From Paulinella micropora (Eukaryota > Cercozoa > Imbricatea > Euglyphida): a stretch of 44,018 nt of DNA. The first letter of the stretch is position 1. Each line of letters starts with the position of its first letter. The notes below the pieces were generated by a model. The model saw only the letters and a list, made by a program, of their open reading frames with translations, ran no database searches and was not told the origin of the DNA. Location: positions 496,317 through 540,334 of the forward strand of contig BJOX01000370.1 in assembly GCA_009731375.1 (NCBI GenBank), given 5' to 3'. Shown here one piece after another: positions 10,238-18,054 of this stretch. The position numbers and the translations under genes are program-made.

Positions 10238-10264
10238 ACTGTGCTGTGTGATACTCAGCACAGT
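10238..10264 (+). terminator. 3'-end hairpin between convergent genes
   Basis: A perfect 9-bp stem (ACTGTGCTG / CAGCACAGT) with a 9-base loop begins 15 bases after the stop of the upstream gene. It is followed by a T10 run and AATTAAAAAAG. Hairpins of this kind mark transcript ends in some giant viruses; here the role is inferred from position only. Confidence 0.4.
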
Positions 10265-10315
10265 TCTTGCTTAACGTTTTTTTTTTAATTAAAAAAGAGC
10301 CACAACCGCAAAGTC

Positions 10316-11251
10316 TTAAACTTGCAAGAACTTGGAGCCGGACGTTAAGACCGAATTGATGCTGCCCTTTTGGGTGACAGCTAGAAAAAGCTGTGCAAAG
10401 CCTAGCCCGTACTTACGCGCGCAGTCGACCGCCTGTCCATAGCCCGGGACACGCCGTAGCTCGGCTACCGCCGTCGTCGTCGTCGTGTCCAGGCGCTGCC
10501 AAAGCTCCAGACACGCAGCCCCGGAATCAAGATCGCGCCCTTCGGCGAACAAACGCCCGGCCAAACGGCACAGGCCTTCCTCCGAGCGGCTATCAAGATC
10601 TGCAACGTAGCGCGCGCTGTCCGGTGTCAGACAGTCCTGCCGATGTTTGGTTACATAGTGAGCGACTATGTGCACAAGTTCATGCATGACTGTATTTTGC
10701 ATCTCTTCTACGCTGGCCAGCGCAGCTGGATAAACGGAAATAGACTTGATGCAAGCCAGCAAATTTGCGTCCTTGTCAAAGGCGCGCAGACGAGATCTGC
10801 CCACGCATTGTATGCGCGTAGCTCCTAGCACACACTGCACACCCTCTGTGTGCTGCTGATGCTCGTGGTTGGCTGGACGAATCTTACCTGCCAGCGCCTG
10901 CGCTGATCCGTCCTGGAACACGAGTAGGCCCTGCTTGCGCAGGCAGCCATCCAGTTCCGCGATCGTCCTTTGTGCAATCGCTACAAGGTCCCCTAATCCT
11001 TCTTCCTGACCGGAGGATAGAGGGGCCGGTAAGAGTGGGGAAGGGGGAAAGAGCGGACGGAATTGCTTTTTTCTTCTAGGTCGCACCCCACTTGGCCTGC
11101 TAAACAATCGCGCACGCAGCTCTCTGATTTCCGAGCGTGTTAGCTCGCGCTCGTCACCCGGGGGTTGGCTTTCACCTGGGGTGGTGCGTCTTCGTTTGCT
11201 CTTCACATTCCCTGCTGGGATGCTAGTCCCAGCAGCTTTGGCGCGTTTCAT
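10316..11251 (-). CDS. HExxH zinc-peptidase-like protein (DA1-like pattern)
   Basis: I choose the ATG at 11251 over the upstream in-frame TTG (11287), giving 311 residues. Residues 1-80 are basic and disordered, with a KSKRRR cluster that could be a nuclear signal. The central part ends in VMHELVHIVAHY, placing a canonical HExxH zinc site at residues 190-194. About 30 residues later comes SEEGLCRLAG. HExxH followed by an EEG-C motif is the layout of DA1-type peptidases and related gluzincins, where the second motif gives the third zinc ligand. I see no LIM or ubiquitin-interacting motif as in plant DA1. The C-terminus is an alpha-helical tail. The peptidase call rests on these two motifs; the DA1 link is tentative. 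Confidence 0.6.
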   Translation of the reverse strand: MKRAKAAGTSIPAGNVKSKRRRTTPGESQPPGDERELTRSEIRELRARLFSRPSGVRPRRKKQFRPLFPPSPLLPAPLSSGQEEGLGDLVAIAQRTIAELDGCLRKQGLLVFQDGSAQALAGKIRPANHEHQQHTEGVQCVLGATRIQCVGRSRLRAFDKDANLLACIKSISVYPAALASVEEMQNTVMHELVHIVAHYVTKHRQDCLTPDSARYVADLDSRSEEGLCRLAGRLFAEGRDLDSGAACLELWQRLDTTTTTAVAELRRVPGYGQAVDCARKYGLGFAQLFLAVTQKGSINSVLTSGSKFLQV

Positions 11252-11489
11252 GCCGGGGGTTTTGCGTTCTGCAATTAGTCCCGACAACTTTGTTTATACA
11301 CAAAAACTCACACAAGTTCCATCATCATCGACGCACCTGCTGCTCCCCCCCCCTTGCAGACACACAAGGAAGCGAAGGGAGGGGGGTGCGCCGCGCCCCC
11401 CCCCCCCCCCCCCCCTTTTTTTTTTTTTTTTTNNNNNNNNNNGCTATTTCCTCACCAAAACATCCCTCGCCCGGGAAACTACAGCACTA

Positions 11490-11541
11490 GTGTTTCGGGT
11501 CCAGCCAGTGTACTTGCTGCCACTGGTTGGATCTGAAACAC
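11490..11541 (+). ncRNA. Candidate structured RNA: 21-bp hairpin with three G-U pairs
   Basis: The left arm 11490-11510 and right arm 11521-11541 pair along all 21 positions around a 10-base loop (TACTTGCTGC). Three of the pairs are G-U, and only in the plus-strand RNA; in minus-strand RNA they would be A-C mismatches. This asymmetry favours a plus-strand transcript. A second hairpin follows at 11555-11574. No protein gene covers it. It could be a small-RNA precursor, a 3'-end hairpin or a chance inverted repeat. Confidence 0.35.
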
Positions 11542-11554
11542 ACTGCCGTTCCAG

Positions 11555-11574
11555 GCCGCACGCTGTAGTGCGGC
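11555..11574 (+). other. Second hairpin, 7-bp GC stem
   Basis: GCCGCAC pairs with GTGCGGC around GCTGTA. It lies 13 bases after the 21-bp hairpin, so the two may form one structured RNA. Confidence 0.3.
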
Positions 11575-11816
11575 GCGCTCGCCTCCGCGTTAGTCTAGCT
11601 CGGCAGCAAAGGTTTTTCGCTGACTGCCCAAAGTAGTTGGCCGGGCTTTTTGTTTGCTTTTGTGTACAAGCGACAAAAAGAATTAATAATAATAATTTAA
11701 ATAAGGGAATGGTTGTTTAATTAAAAAGAAGTTGGAAAGGGCAGCGTAGCCAGCCTTTCTTTTCTTAGTTTGATCTCCCTTTCCCCCGCTCCACCCCCTC
11801 TCTCTTTCTCCCTCCT

Positions 11817-12770
11817 CTATTCGTCTTCATTCGATTCCTCCTCCTCCTCCTCCGTATCCCCGCCATCGCCGCAGAGGCAGGACTCCAGGAGCGGGCCGTT
11901 ATCAAAGTCGTAAATGAGACGAATCTCGCCGCAGTGCTTTTGTGGGCAATATTGAAAACCACCAAAATCGGATTCGGCTCTTAAAGATCGAAGCATTCTC
12001 TTTGATTCCTTGGCAATTATATCACACCCCGCAAACGCAGTCACGATGTCTAAGCTCAGCTGTTTCAGCTGTTCGAGGCTCTGGGCTTCTCGAATTTCTT
12101 TGGACAGCTCCTCGAACCTAGATTCGCCGGTAATAAGGGCTTTGTAGGCCTTGCGGTGCTTTTCGCGGAGTATGACCTTTTGAGTTTTTTCCAGTGATTC
12201 TAGCGCGTGCGCCGGTCATTTCGGACCGTCCGACTCCTCCTCCTCGTCCAACTCCTCCTCCTCTTCCTCGTCGGTACCGTCGCTGGACCAGCTGCTGAGG
12301 AAACTCAAGAACTGTAGCTGCCCATGGGCCCGTTGGAAGGGGCTGATAACCCTTTCGTCGAAAGTAACGAAAGACCATTCTATAAGCTCGTCGCAGCCTT
12401 GGAGTATTTTGTCAAGCCAGGCCAGCAGCTCCTTGGTCAGGCGGAAGGATGTGCGGTTTTCGTAGCTGAGTTTAGCTTCCTCTGCCTCTAGCTTAAACAG
12501 CAAGTCAGCGTCGGACAATTGGCGCAGTTTTGCTGTATCCTTGAGCAGCTCGAGGACGCGCCCAAACGCTTCACGATCTTGGATAGAGGCTGCTGCGGTT
12601 GGCTTAGCTACTGCCCTTTTCTTAAGGCCCTGCAGGTAGTTAGGTAGGGCCTTGTCGGCGCACTGTCCTGGTTTGAAGGCAGCAACGACTGCAAGCTCGA
12701 TCTTATCGTTGAGACTGTCTGCGCGTTGGGGCAGGTGCAGGGCTATGGCTTGGGTCAACTGTTTCCGGAG
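11817..12770 (-). pseudogene. Unidentified acidic protein, 5'-truncated by virus-like sequence and with an in-frame TGA
   Basis: The frame enters from the virus-like junction near 12770, so the true N-terminus is missing. It reads through QAIALHLPQRADSLNDKIEL, a helical middle, and an acidic block (TDEEEEEELDEEEESDGPK) to TGA at 12216-12218. Exactly the same frame then continues without interruption for 132 codons (PAHALESLEKTQKVILREK onward), including QYCPQKHCGE and a second acidic tail TEEEEEESNEDE, ending with TAG at 11817-11819. The continuity makes the TGA look like a point mutation, a read-through codon or an error, not the natural end. If the TGA is the real end, the downstream part is non-coding. 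The family is not recognised; the acidic tails suggest a chaperone or chromatin-type protein, which is speculation. Confidence 0.55.
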
Positions 12771-14105
12771 AAACACAAAAGAGAACTGGCGGATATTTAT
12801 GAACGGCAAGAACAAAACGCCAGAGAACTAAGAAGGGAGCAAAAACTCATAGAAGATGTAAAATATGAAGAAGACAGAAAAAATAGGATACAAGCATTAC
12901 CACCGCCACCACAATATCAATATATTATGCCACCACAGCAGGGGCAACCACAAGCACCGCCATTAGGAGTACCACCACAAGCACCGCCATTACCTAATTT
13001 AGGAGATGAAGCACCATTGAAAACGAAAGAGCAATATGAGGAAGAAAAAAATCAAAAGCAGAAAGATATTGAAACACTGAAATTAGCAGGATATACAGAT
13101 AAGTTCATAAAAAAGATGAGTCGTAAAGACTTACAAAAAGCCAGTCAAGATATTCAGACGGTTATAGCCACAGCTACATCTTTAGAGGAACAGAAAAAGT
13201 TAGCAGAAGAATATAAAGAAAAACTTGAAAAGGAAGAAAAGAAAGCAGAAGAAAAGGGTAAGCATTTTGAAAATTTACAAATTAATCAATTTTTAATCTC
13301 TGCATTTTCAAAAACTTATCACCCAAACATTACTATAAAAGAGTTAGCACAGGCTTTAAAAAAGAGACTAGATAGTGATGGACATAAAAAATTAAATTAC
13401 AAAGACACTTCAAAGTGGATAATTAACATGATTAAAAGGTTTGATATTGAAGTTGGAAATGAAAAGGAAAACGTAAAAAGAAAAGTGGCGGATTATGCTA
13501 GATATGAAGAGTATATGGGTATTAATGAGCAAAAAGGTAGTGGAGCGAAGACATTAGAAGAATTAATTGATAAGGTATTTTCAATTGCGAAAATAAAAAA
13601 ATACTTAGCCCGCAAAGATTNNNNNNNNNNACCCGCAAAGATTGGAAACACACTATGAACAAACATGATTTTGTAAATACTCTAACTAGCAAAATGACTA
13701 TAGACCCCAATTTGGATAAACAAGGTTCAAATGATTTGAGCATTGACGAGGGGATGCCCCAACCGCTACCCCCGAGCGTCGCGGAGCCACAGCAACCAGA
13801 TCCAGAGCCACAGCAACCAGAGCCAGAGCCACAGCAACCAGAGCCAGAGCCACAGCAACCAGAGCCAGAGCCACAGCAAGAGGAGCCACAGCAACAGGGT
13901 GAGGGGCGGGGACTAATGACTAATGAAATAGACGACATAATGAAAAAATATGGATGGTATCTCGGAGCAATAGCCAGTGATGAAATCTACAAGTTGAAGC
14001 CCGGAAGCAGAAAACGATACGGATTTATTATTAATTTGGATAATCACAAACAAGTGGGGTCTCATTGGATTGCTATATGGTTAAGTCTAGATAAAGACAG
14101 GAGTG
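12771..14105 (+). pseudogene. Virus-like coiled-coil protein fused to a Ulp1/adenain-type cysteine protease, truncated at both ends
   Basis: Sequence similar to the 6440-6996 gene starts abruptly at about 12771 inside its coiled coil and runs beyond that copy. It has PPPPQYQYIMPPQ, repeated PQAPPL, a long Lys/Glu coiled coil, then IEELIDKVFSIA-type helices. A 10-N join (13621-13630) is flanked on both sides by CCCGCAAAGATT. Overlapping the flanks puts both halves in one frame. A PEPEPQQ repeat linker (13783-13890) then leads to GRGLMTNEIDDIMKKYG and GSHWIAIWL. The latter two match the start and catalytic-His region of the Ulp1-like proteases of Polinton-like and large DNA viruses. The Asp, Gln and Cys parts of the active site are missing because similarity ends near 14105, where a different gene begins. 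The enzyme would mature virion proteins; this copy cannot be active. Confidence 0.7.
13783..13890 (+). repeat. In-frame PEPEPQQ-coding tandem repeat
   Basis: A 21-base unit (CCAGAGCCAGAGCCACAGCAA) is repeated about four times with small changes. It encodes a Pro/Glu/Gln linker before the protease domain. Confidence 0.85.
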
Positions 14106-14107
14106 TT

Positions 14108-14572
14108 GACGGTGAGGAATATCTGGCAAGGTGATGACAAGCCAGAGAAGAAAGAGCTCCAGTTTCTGGATATATACAAGGTCAATGCAGATCAATCCAA
14201 ACGTCTGCAAGATAAAAACATGACCTTGATAAAGTCATCAAACCTCTGCTCCTGCCGTACGTGGGCAATGTGGATCACGCTAAGCTGACCATGCTTCGCA
14301 AGTTCAGGGAGAGAGCTTTGCTCTGGAACCTAGAGCAGAAAAGAACTGCAAAAGTGAAGCACGGTACATATAACATCTTTTTTCACCGCACCCATTCATG
14401 CTATGTTTGTGATCTGTCTGCAGAAAGCCTGAATGAGCAGGCAATGCAATCAAAGCAAGTGGTGGTGGTTCCTGAGACACCCGCACAGAAAAAGGGCAAG
14501 AAAACATCAGGCAAGCCACCAGTCTCAGAAGAAAAAAAAAAAAAAAAAAAAAACGCCTCCAAGAGACAGTAA
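14108..14572 (+). pseudogene. Unidentified protein fragment with Lys-rich tail, one frame break
   Basis: Directly after the protease fragment ends, a frame reads NIWQGDDKPEKKELQFLDIY and on to RLQDKN. At an A5 run near 14214 the sense shifts by one base, and the next frame continues DLDKVIKPLLLPYVG, then NVDHAKLTMLRKFRERALLW, a YNIFFHRTHSCYVCDLSAESL segment (a CxxC-type pair), and a Lys/Ser tail encoded partly by an A20 run, ending at 14572. The 5' end appears to be cut by the virus-like sequence. The family is not recognised. The single-base break at a homopolymer may be an assembly error. Confidence 0.45.
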
Positions 14573-14788
14573 ATTACTAGTTTGATAAATATTATGCTTT
14601 TTACATGTTTGATAAATATTATTGTGATAGCGGAGACAGGCAAGTTTTTGACTCAAAGCCCTCAGAATACGCCTCAGGTATGATAATTGTTTTGCATTTC
14701 CATTTCAAACATCCTTTTTATGTTGCCTTTAGCCACTGACGGCTGCCGATGTACAAAAGATGCTCACTGATGCATTCAAGAATAACAA
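14573..14788. other. Short intergenic region with a 15-base direct repeat
   Basis: TTTGATAAATATTAT occurs twice about 28 bases apart (near 14581 and 14608). Nothing else is seen. Confidence 0.4.
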
Positions 14789-14960
14789 TAAGAAGAAGGA
14801 GAAGAAGAATTAGAAGAAGAAGAAGAAGAAGAAGAAGAAGAAGAAGCAGGAAGAAGAAGAGGAGGAGGAGGAGGAAGAAGAAGGGGAGGAGGAGGAGGAG
14901 GAAGAAGAAGAAGAAGAAGAAGAAGAAGAAGAAGAAGAAGAAGAAGAAGAAGAAGAAAAA
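14789..14960 (+). repeat. GAA/GAG-type microsatellite
   Basis: An almost pure purine run of AAG, GAG and GGA triplets. It is open in several frames, which gives artificial Lys/Arg- or Glu-rich reading frames. Confidence 0.95.
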
Positions 14961-14997
14961 GAAAAACAAACGTATAAAGAAGAAACAGAAGAGAAAA

Positions 14998-15297
14998 ATG
15001 AGCAAGAAGAGCAAGTTGCAGGCTCAGCTGCAGGAGAAGAATGAGATTAAAAAGATGAAAGAGGAGCAGAAGAAGCAGGAGATGGAAAAGAATCAATGGC
15101 AGCAGGAGATGGAGAAGAAGCAGCAGCAGCTGAAACAGCAGCATGCAACGACAGTGAACAGCGATCCCATGTCCGACCCGCAGTTGATGCAACAGTTATT
15201 ATTACGTAACGCTGCGGGTGGCGGTTCGGGAGAAATTCAATCGAGCACAGATAGGTGGTTCAATTTTGCGTTAGCTAGTATGGCTTTACGCAGATAG
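14998..15297 (+). CDS. Possible Gln/Lys-rich coiled-coil protein
   Basis: After the microsatellite an ATG at 14998 starts MSKKSKLQAQLQEKNEIKKM, a charged helix rich in Gln, Lys and Glu, then SDPMSDPQLMQQLLLRNAAGGGS and a C-terminus RWFNFALASMALRR. The latter part is not simple-sequence and could be a real exon; the first part is compositionally biased. The C-terminus is encoded within a 43-bp tandem repeat, which argues for caution. Confidence 0.3.
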   Translation: MSKKSKLQAQLQEKNEIKKMKEEQKKQEMEKNQWQQEMEKKQQQLKQQHATTVNSDPMSDPQLMQQLLLRNAAGGGSGEIQSSTDRWFNFALASMALRR

Positions 15298-15333
15298 GTG
15301 GCTTAATTTTGCATCAACTACGCTGAAATTCCC
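15248..15333 (+). repeat. 43-bp imperfect tandem repeat
   Basis: Two units begin CAGATAGGTGG at 15248 and 15291 and share a (T/C)AATTTTGCRT core. Confidence 0.7.
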
Positions 15334-15371
15334 ATATAATAATACCGCCCACCCCCCCCCCCCCCCCCCCC

Positions 15372-15499
15372 NNNNNNNNNNNNNNNNNNNNNNNNNNNNN
15401 NNNNNNNNNNNNNNNNNNNNNNNNNNNNNNNNNNNNNNNNNNNNNNNNNNNNNNNNNNNNNNNNNNNNNNNNNNNNNNNNNNNNNNNNNNNNNNNNNNN
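15372..15499. other. Assembly gap inside a poly-C tract
   Basis: N run flanked by C runs on both sides (15352-15371 and 15500-15529). The true sequence is probably a long C homopolymer. Confidence 0.95.
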
Positions 15500-15529
<30 letters not shown>

Positions 15530-15531
<2 letters not shown>

Positions 15532-15824
15532 GCGGGCCCCGGTTCGGTGCGGTATGGGAGTGTTTGATCATTTTCTAAGTTTAATTTCAGCTTATACTAA
15601 TATAGTCATTGTTTTTCTTGTTTGCTTCTCGATGCAGCTGATTAAATCTTTGTTTTCATGTTACCAATAATAACCGCACCACCACCTCCCCCCCCCCTCC
15701 CGGGCCCTGTTCGGTACGTATACGGTGTGGGTGTGTTGATCATAATAATTCTAAGTTTTTTATGCAGCTTATATTAATAATATTAATTGTTTTGCTTCCT
15801 TTTCCGTCGAACACAGCTGATTTC
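15530..15824. repeat. Pair of about 120-bp diverged direct repeats
   Basis: Copy A (15530-15652) and copy B (15701-15824) share a GGGCCC-rich start with GTTCGGT, then TTGATCAT, TCTAAGTTT, CAGCTTATA(C/T)TAATA and CAGCTGATT. Both are preceded by ATAATAA-ACCGC and a C run. The 3' end of the F-box gene reads into copy B. Confidence 0.65.
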
Positions 15825-16891
15825 CAGCAGCCCAGACTGAGCACCTGCAGCGACTGCAGCAGGGAGATGGACACTAAATCGTCATCGCCCCAATCTCCGC
15901 AATCTTCTAGAACAAGCTGCGTGAGGCCGCGCAGCGTGCGCAGCGTCGCGCTCGGCACTTGGCAGCACTGGAGGCGCCGGAGCTGGGGCGGGGCGCGCGT
16001 GAGGGTAGAAGGCAGCCCGTGCATAGACCGTGAGACTTCCAAGGCCTCCAGCTCGGGCAGAACGGCACAGACTTCGTCCAGAGCTTGTTTCGGTAGAAAG
16101 AGCCAGCCGCGCAGGCTGAGCTCCCGCAGGGAGACCATGGACTTGATTTGAGCGAGTACTTCGAACGGGTGCCGCGTGTCTTGGAGCTCCAGCCGTAGCA
16201 GCCGGGGGGCACACGAAAGTAGCCCCGGCACGTACACGGAGCCGCCCCCGATCACAGAGAGCCGCTGCAGCGACTTGGGCAGCCTCTCCACCTGCGTCCC
16301 GTTAAGATCATAGCAATGTCTCAGCTCCAGGGTGTGGACCGAGTCGGGCAGCTGGCTCAGCAGCTCGTCGTTCAGTGGGGCTTCTGCGATGGAGAAGCTG
16401 CGCCGGTGGACGCTCAGCAGTGCTTCCAGCATCTCCTGGCTCAAACAACACCCCTCGGCCGTTACTCGTGCGGGCGTGAGCCGGCGCAGCAGGGCACAAG
16501 AGGGTGCATCCGCTTCGCTGGTGATCCGCAGCCGCAGCGAGCCGCAGGGCCCCCCCGCGGCAAGAAAGGCGCGCGCGACCGAAGAGCACAGGAGCCTGCG
16601 CGAAAGCCGCTGCGTGAAGTCGAGCTCCGACACCCCGCCTAGGTTTTGCCAAAACTTCTCGTGTTGCATCAAAGAGTTCCGGCTCTTGCACACCAGGGAG
16701 GCTGTGTGCAAAGTCGCGGGTTCGTTGAGGAAGGCTAGCACACCGATCCACAGGCTTACAGGCAGTTGCCAGGGCGGGGGTAAGCCATAGCTTGCGCTGA
16801 TGTGACTTCTCTGGCGCTTGGACGGCACTGATTGCAACGGGGCTGTGCCACACAGGAGGTTCTTGCGCTTCAAAGTTCGTGCACGTAACAT
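15740..16891 (-). CDS. F-box / leucine-rich-repeat protein
   Basis: I take the ATG at 16891 as the start; the frame also opens 16 codons earlier at a TTG. A basic N-terminus (RARTLKRKN) precedes an F-box at about residues 40-85 (LPVSLWIGVLAFLNEP, then ASLVCKSRNSLM and FWQNL). The rest is leucine-rich repeats of the RNI type (LHTLELRHC-like units, SLRELSLRGW, LEALEVSRS, LTQLVLEDC, LQVLSLGCW). Such proteins recruit substrates to SCF ubiquitin ligases: the F-box binds Skp1 and the LRRs bind the target. The last 25 residues (KTINIINISCIKNLELL) do not look like LRR and are encoded by repeat copy B, so the natural C-terminus may have been replaced or an intron missed. Confidence 0.8.
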   Translation of the reverse strand: MLRARTLKRKNLLCGTAPLQSVPSKRQRSHISASYGLPPPWQLPVSLWIGVLAFLNEPATLHTASLVCKSRNSLMQHEKFWQNLGGVSELDFTQRLSRRLLCSSVARAFLAAGGPCGSLRLRITSEADAPSCALLRRLTPARVTAEGCCLSQEMLEALLSVHRRSFSIAEAPLNDELLSQLPDSVHTLELRHCYDLNGTQVERLPKSLQRLSVIGGGSVYVPGLLSCAPRLLRLELQDTRHPFEVLAQIKSMVSLRELSLRGWLFLPKQALDEVCAVLPELEALEVSRSMHGLPSTLTRAPPQLRRLQCCQVPSATLRTLRGLTQLVLEDCGDWGDDDLVSISLLQSLQVLSLGCWKSAVFDGKGSKTINIINISCIKNLELL

Positions 16892-17331
16892 GGCTGCTAT
16901 AATAAAAGGAAAGACCGGGTGCAGCAGGATGGCAGACAAAAACAGGAAGAGAACGAGGAGGGGGGGGGGGGGGGGGGCCCCCCCCCCCCCCNNNNNNNNN
17001 NACTTCAGATATTTACGGGAAAATCATTTCTTTTCGGCCATATCACGAGGCCAGAAGCTAACAAGGCAAAGAAGTGTCAAACGTAGAATCCCTAAGCCTG
17101 GTTTTTGTGGTGGCAGGTGGGCATAGGAGGGAAAAGAGAGGGAGGGGTACACAAAGACAAGAATTTATTAAAAACTTTTGCTTTCCCCCAGGGAGGCTGT
17201 GTGCAAAGCCGCGGGTTCGTTGATACGGTCGAAAATGGCGGTACTTCAGATCTTTCCGGGAAATCGTCTCTTTCCGGCCATATCACGAGGCCAGAAACTA
17301 ACAAGGCAAAGAAGTGTCAAACGTAGAATCC
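16892..17331. other. Intergenic region with homopolymers, 10-N join and duplicated segments
   Basis: Contains a G18-C13 run before a 10-N join (16992-17001), the first copy of a 114-bp repeat, an AATAAA-type signal on the minus strand near 17165, and the copied F-box gene fragment. No gene is seen. Confidence 0.5.
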
Positions 17332-17356
17332 CTAGGCCTGCCTTTTGTGGTGGCTG
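17002..17356. repeat. 114-bp direct repeat, two copies
   Basis: Copies at 17002-17115 and 17243-17356 both run from ACTTCAGAT through GGCCATATCACGAGGCCAGA, AACGTAGAATCCCTA and TTTTGTGGTGGC with few differences. The GGCCATATCACGAGGCC part is itself an imperfect inverted repeat. The second copy reaches the 3' end of the gene at 17332-17877. Confidence 0.85.
17188..17223 (-). pseudogene. 36-bp copy of the F-box gene (NEPATLHTASL segment)
   Basis: Matches 16693-16728 inside the F-box gene at 35 of 36 bases and in the same orientation. It lies just before the second 114-bp repeat. It is probably the remnant of a partial gene duplication. Confidence 0.7.
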
Positions 17357-17877
17357 GATGGGGGGCTCGGGGGGCTTGCCCCCCGAGGCGGGGCGGACGC
17401 CGGGCAGCCGACCACGCTCTGCAAAATTGCTGCTCCTCCCGTTGGCGCTAGCTGTAATTGGCAAAAACCCGGACGAGGCGCGTCGGGCAGCTTGCCTTTA
17501 CCTGAGGCCAACACAAATTGCAGCATAGGCTCTACCTGCATCTTCGCATCTATGGCCATGAGCAGAAAACCAACTTCCTTCAGTGCGGGATTCACCAACT
17601 TTGCCTCTCGCACGAGTTCTGTGCCCTTGCTCGATGGTAACGACGACGAAAGCTTGCTGTGCTCCCAAAACACAAACCTCTGGGTGCTGCTCTCCGAGGG
17701 CCGCGCTAGCGTCTGCATGTACAGCCAAGCCCCTTTCTGGCGCGTCTCCCGCCGATGCCGCACAGAGTCCGCGCATAAGATGCGCACGAACTCGGGGTGT
17801 GCATCCAACAGCTGATGTGTCATGCGCGTCAGCAATGCACTTTGCTCCTGCCTCAATTGTATTTCCTGTCTGCTCAT
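17332..17877 (-). CDS. Unidentified protein of about 181 residues
   Basis: ATG at 17877 starts MSRQEIQLRQEQSALLTRMT, a Gln/Arg-rich helix, then a folded-looking middle (RFVFWEHSKLSSSLPSS, VNPALKEVGFLLMAIDAKM, EPMLQFVLASG). The C-terminal 30 residues are Pro/Ser-rich (PASAPPRGASPPSPPSS) and are encoded by a GC-rich palindrome and the 114-bp repeat. The ancestral stop may therefore have been upstream, with the tail acquired from repeat DNA. No signal peptide or membrane helix. The family is not recognised. Confidence 0.5.
   Translation of the reverse strand: MSRQEIQLRQEQSALLTRMTHQLLDAHPEFVRILCADSVRHRRETRQKGAWLYMQTLARPSESSTQRFVFWEHSKLSSSLPSSKGTELVREAKLVNPALKEVGFLLMAIDAKMQVEPMLQFVLASGKGKLPDAPRPGFCQLQLAPTGGAAILQSVVGCPASAPPRGASPPSPPSSHHKRQA
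17366..17387. repeat. GC palindrome (10-bp arms)
   Basis: CTCGGGGGGC-TT-GCCCCCCGAG is a perfect 10-bp stem. A similar 18-bp palindrome occurs at 19826-19843. Confidence 0.8.
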
Positions 17878-18054
17878 GTTTTTTAAGCCAAAGCTAGCTC
17901 TTTCTTGCCTCTCAGAGCTTCGAGTATTTTACACGCCCCTTTGTTCCTCGTTTCCTTCGCCCTCTTGGGAGAAGAGAGCAGAGGAANNNNNNNNNNAAAA
18001 GTCGTGCTAACTGTTGCTCTGAAATCATCTTTTATTAAAAGAAAAAAGTATTTG

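Larger units (their letters stand above)
11252..11816. other. Intergenic region with homopolymers, a 10-N join and strong hairpins
   Basis: No convincing gene. It contains a C18-T18 homopolymer block ending in a 10-N join (11433-11442), the two RNA-type hairpins listed separately, an AT-rich zone (AATAATAATAATTTAAATAA near 11680) and TTAATTAAAAAG near 11720. The last probably serves as the 3'-end signal of the minus-strand gene ending at 11817. Confidence 0.5.

Noticed and set aside
12190-12216. A 27-base GT...AG intron that would remove the in-frame TGA
   Set aside because: It would keep the frame, but the segment lacks a branch-point or pyrimidine tract and no other tiny introns were found; kept only as a remote option.
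14749-15000. Arg/Lys-rich or Leu-rich long reading frames
   Set aside because: They are translations of the GAA/GAG microsatellite in different frames, not protein sequence.
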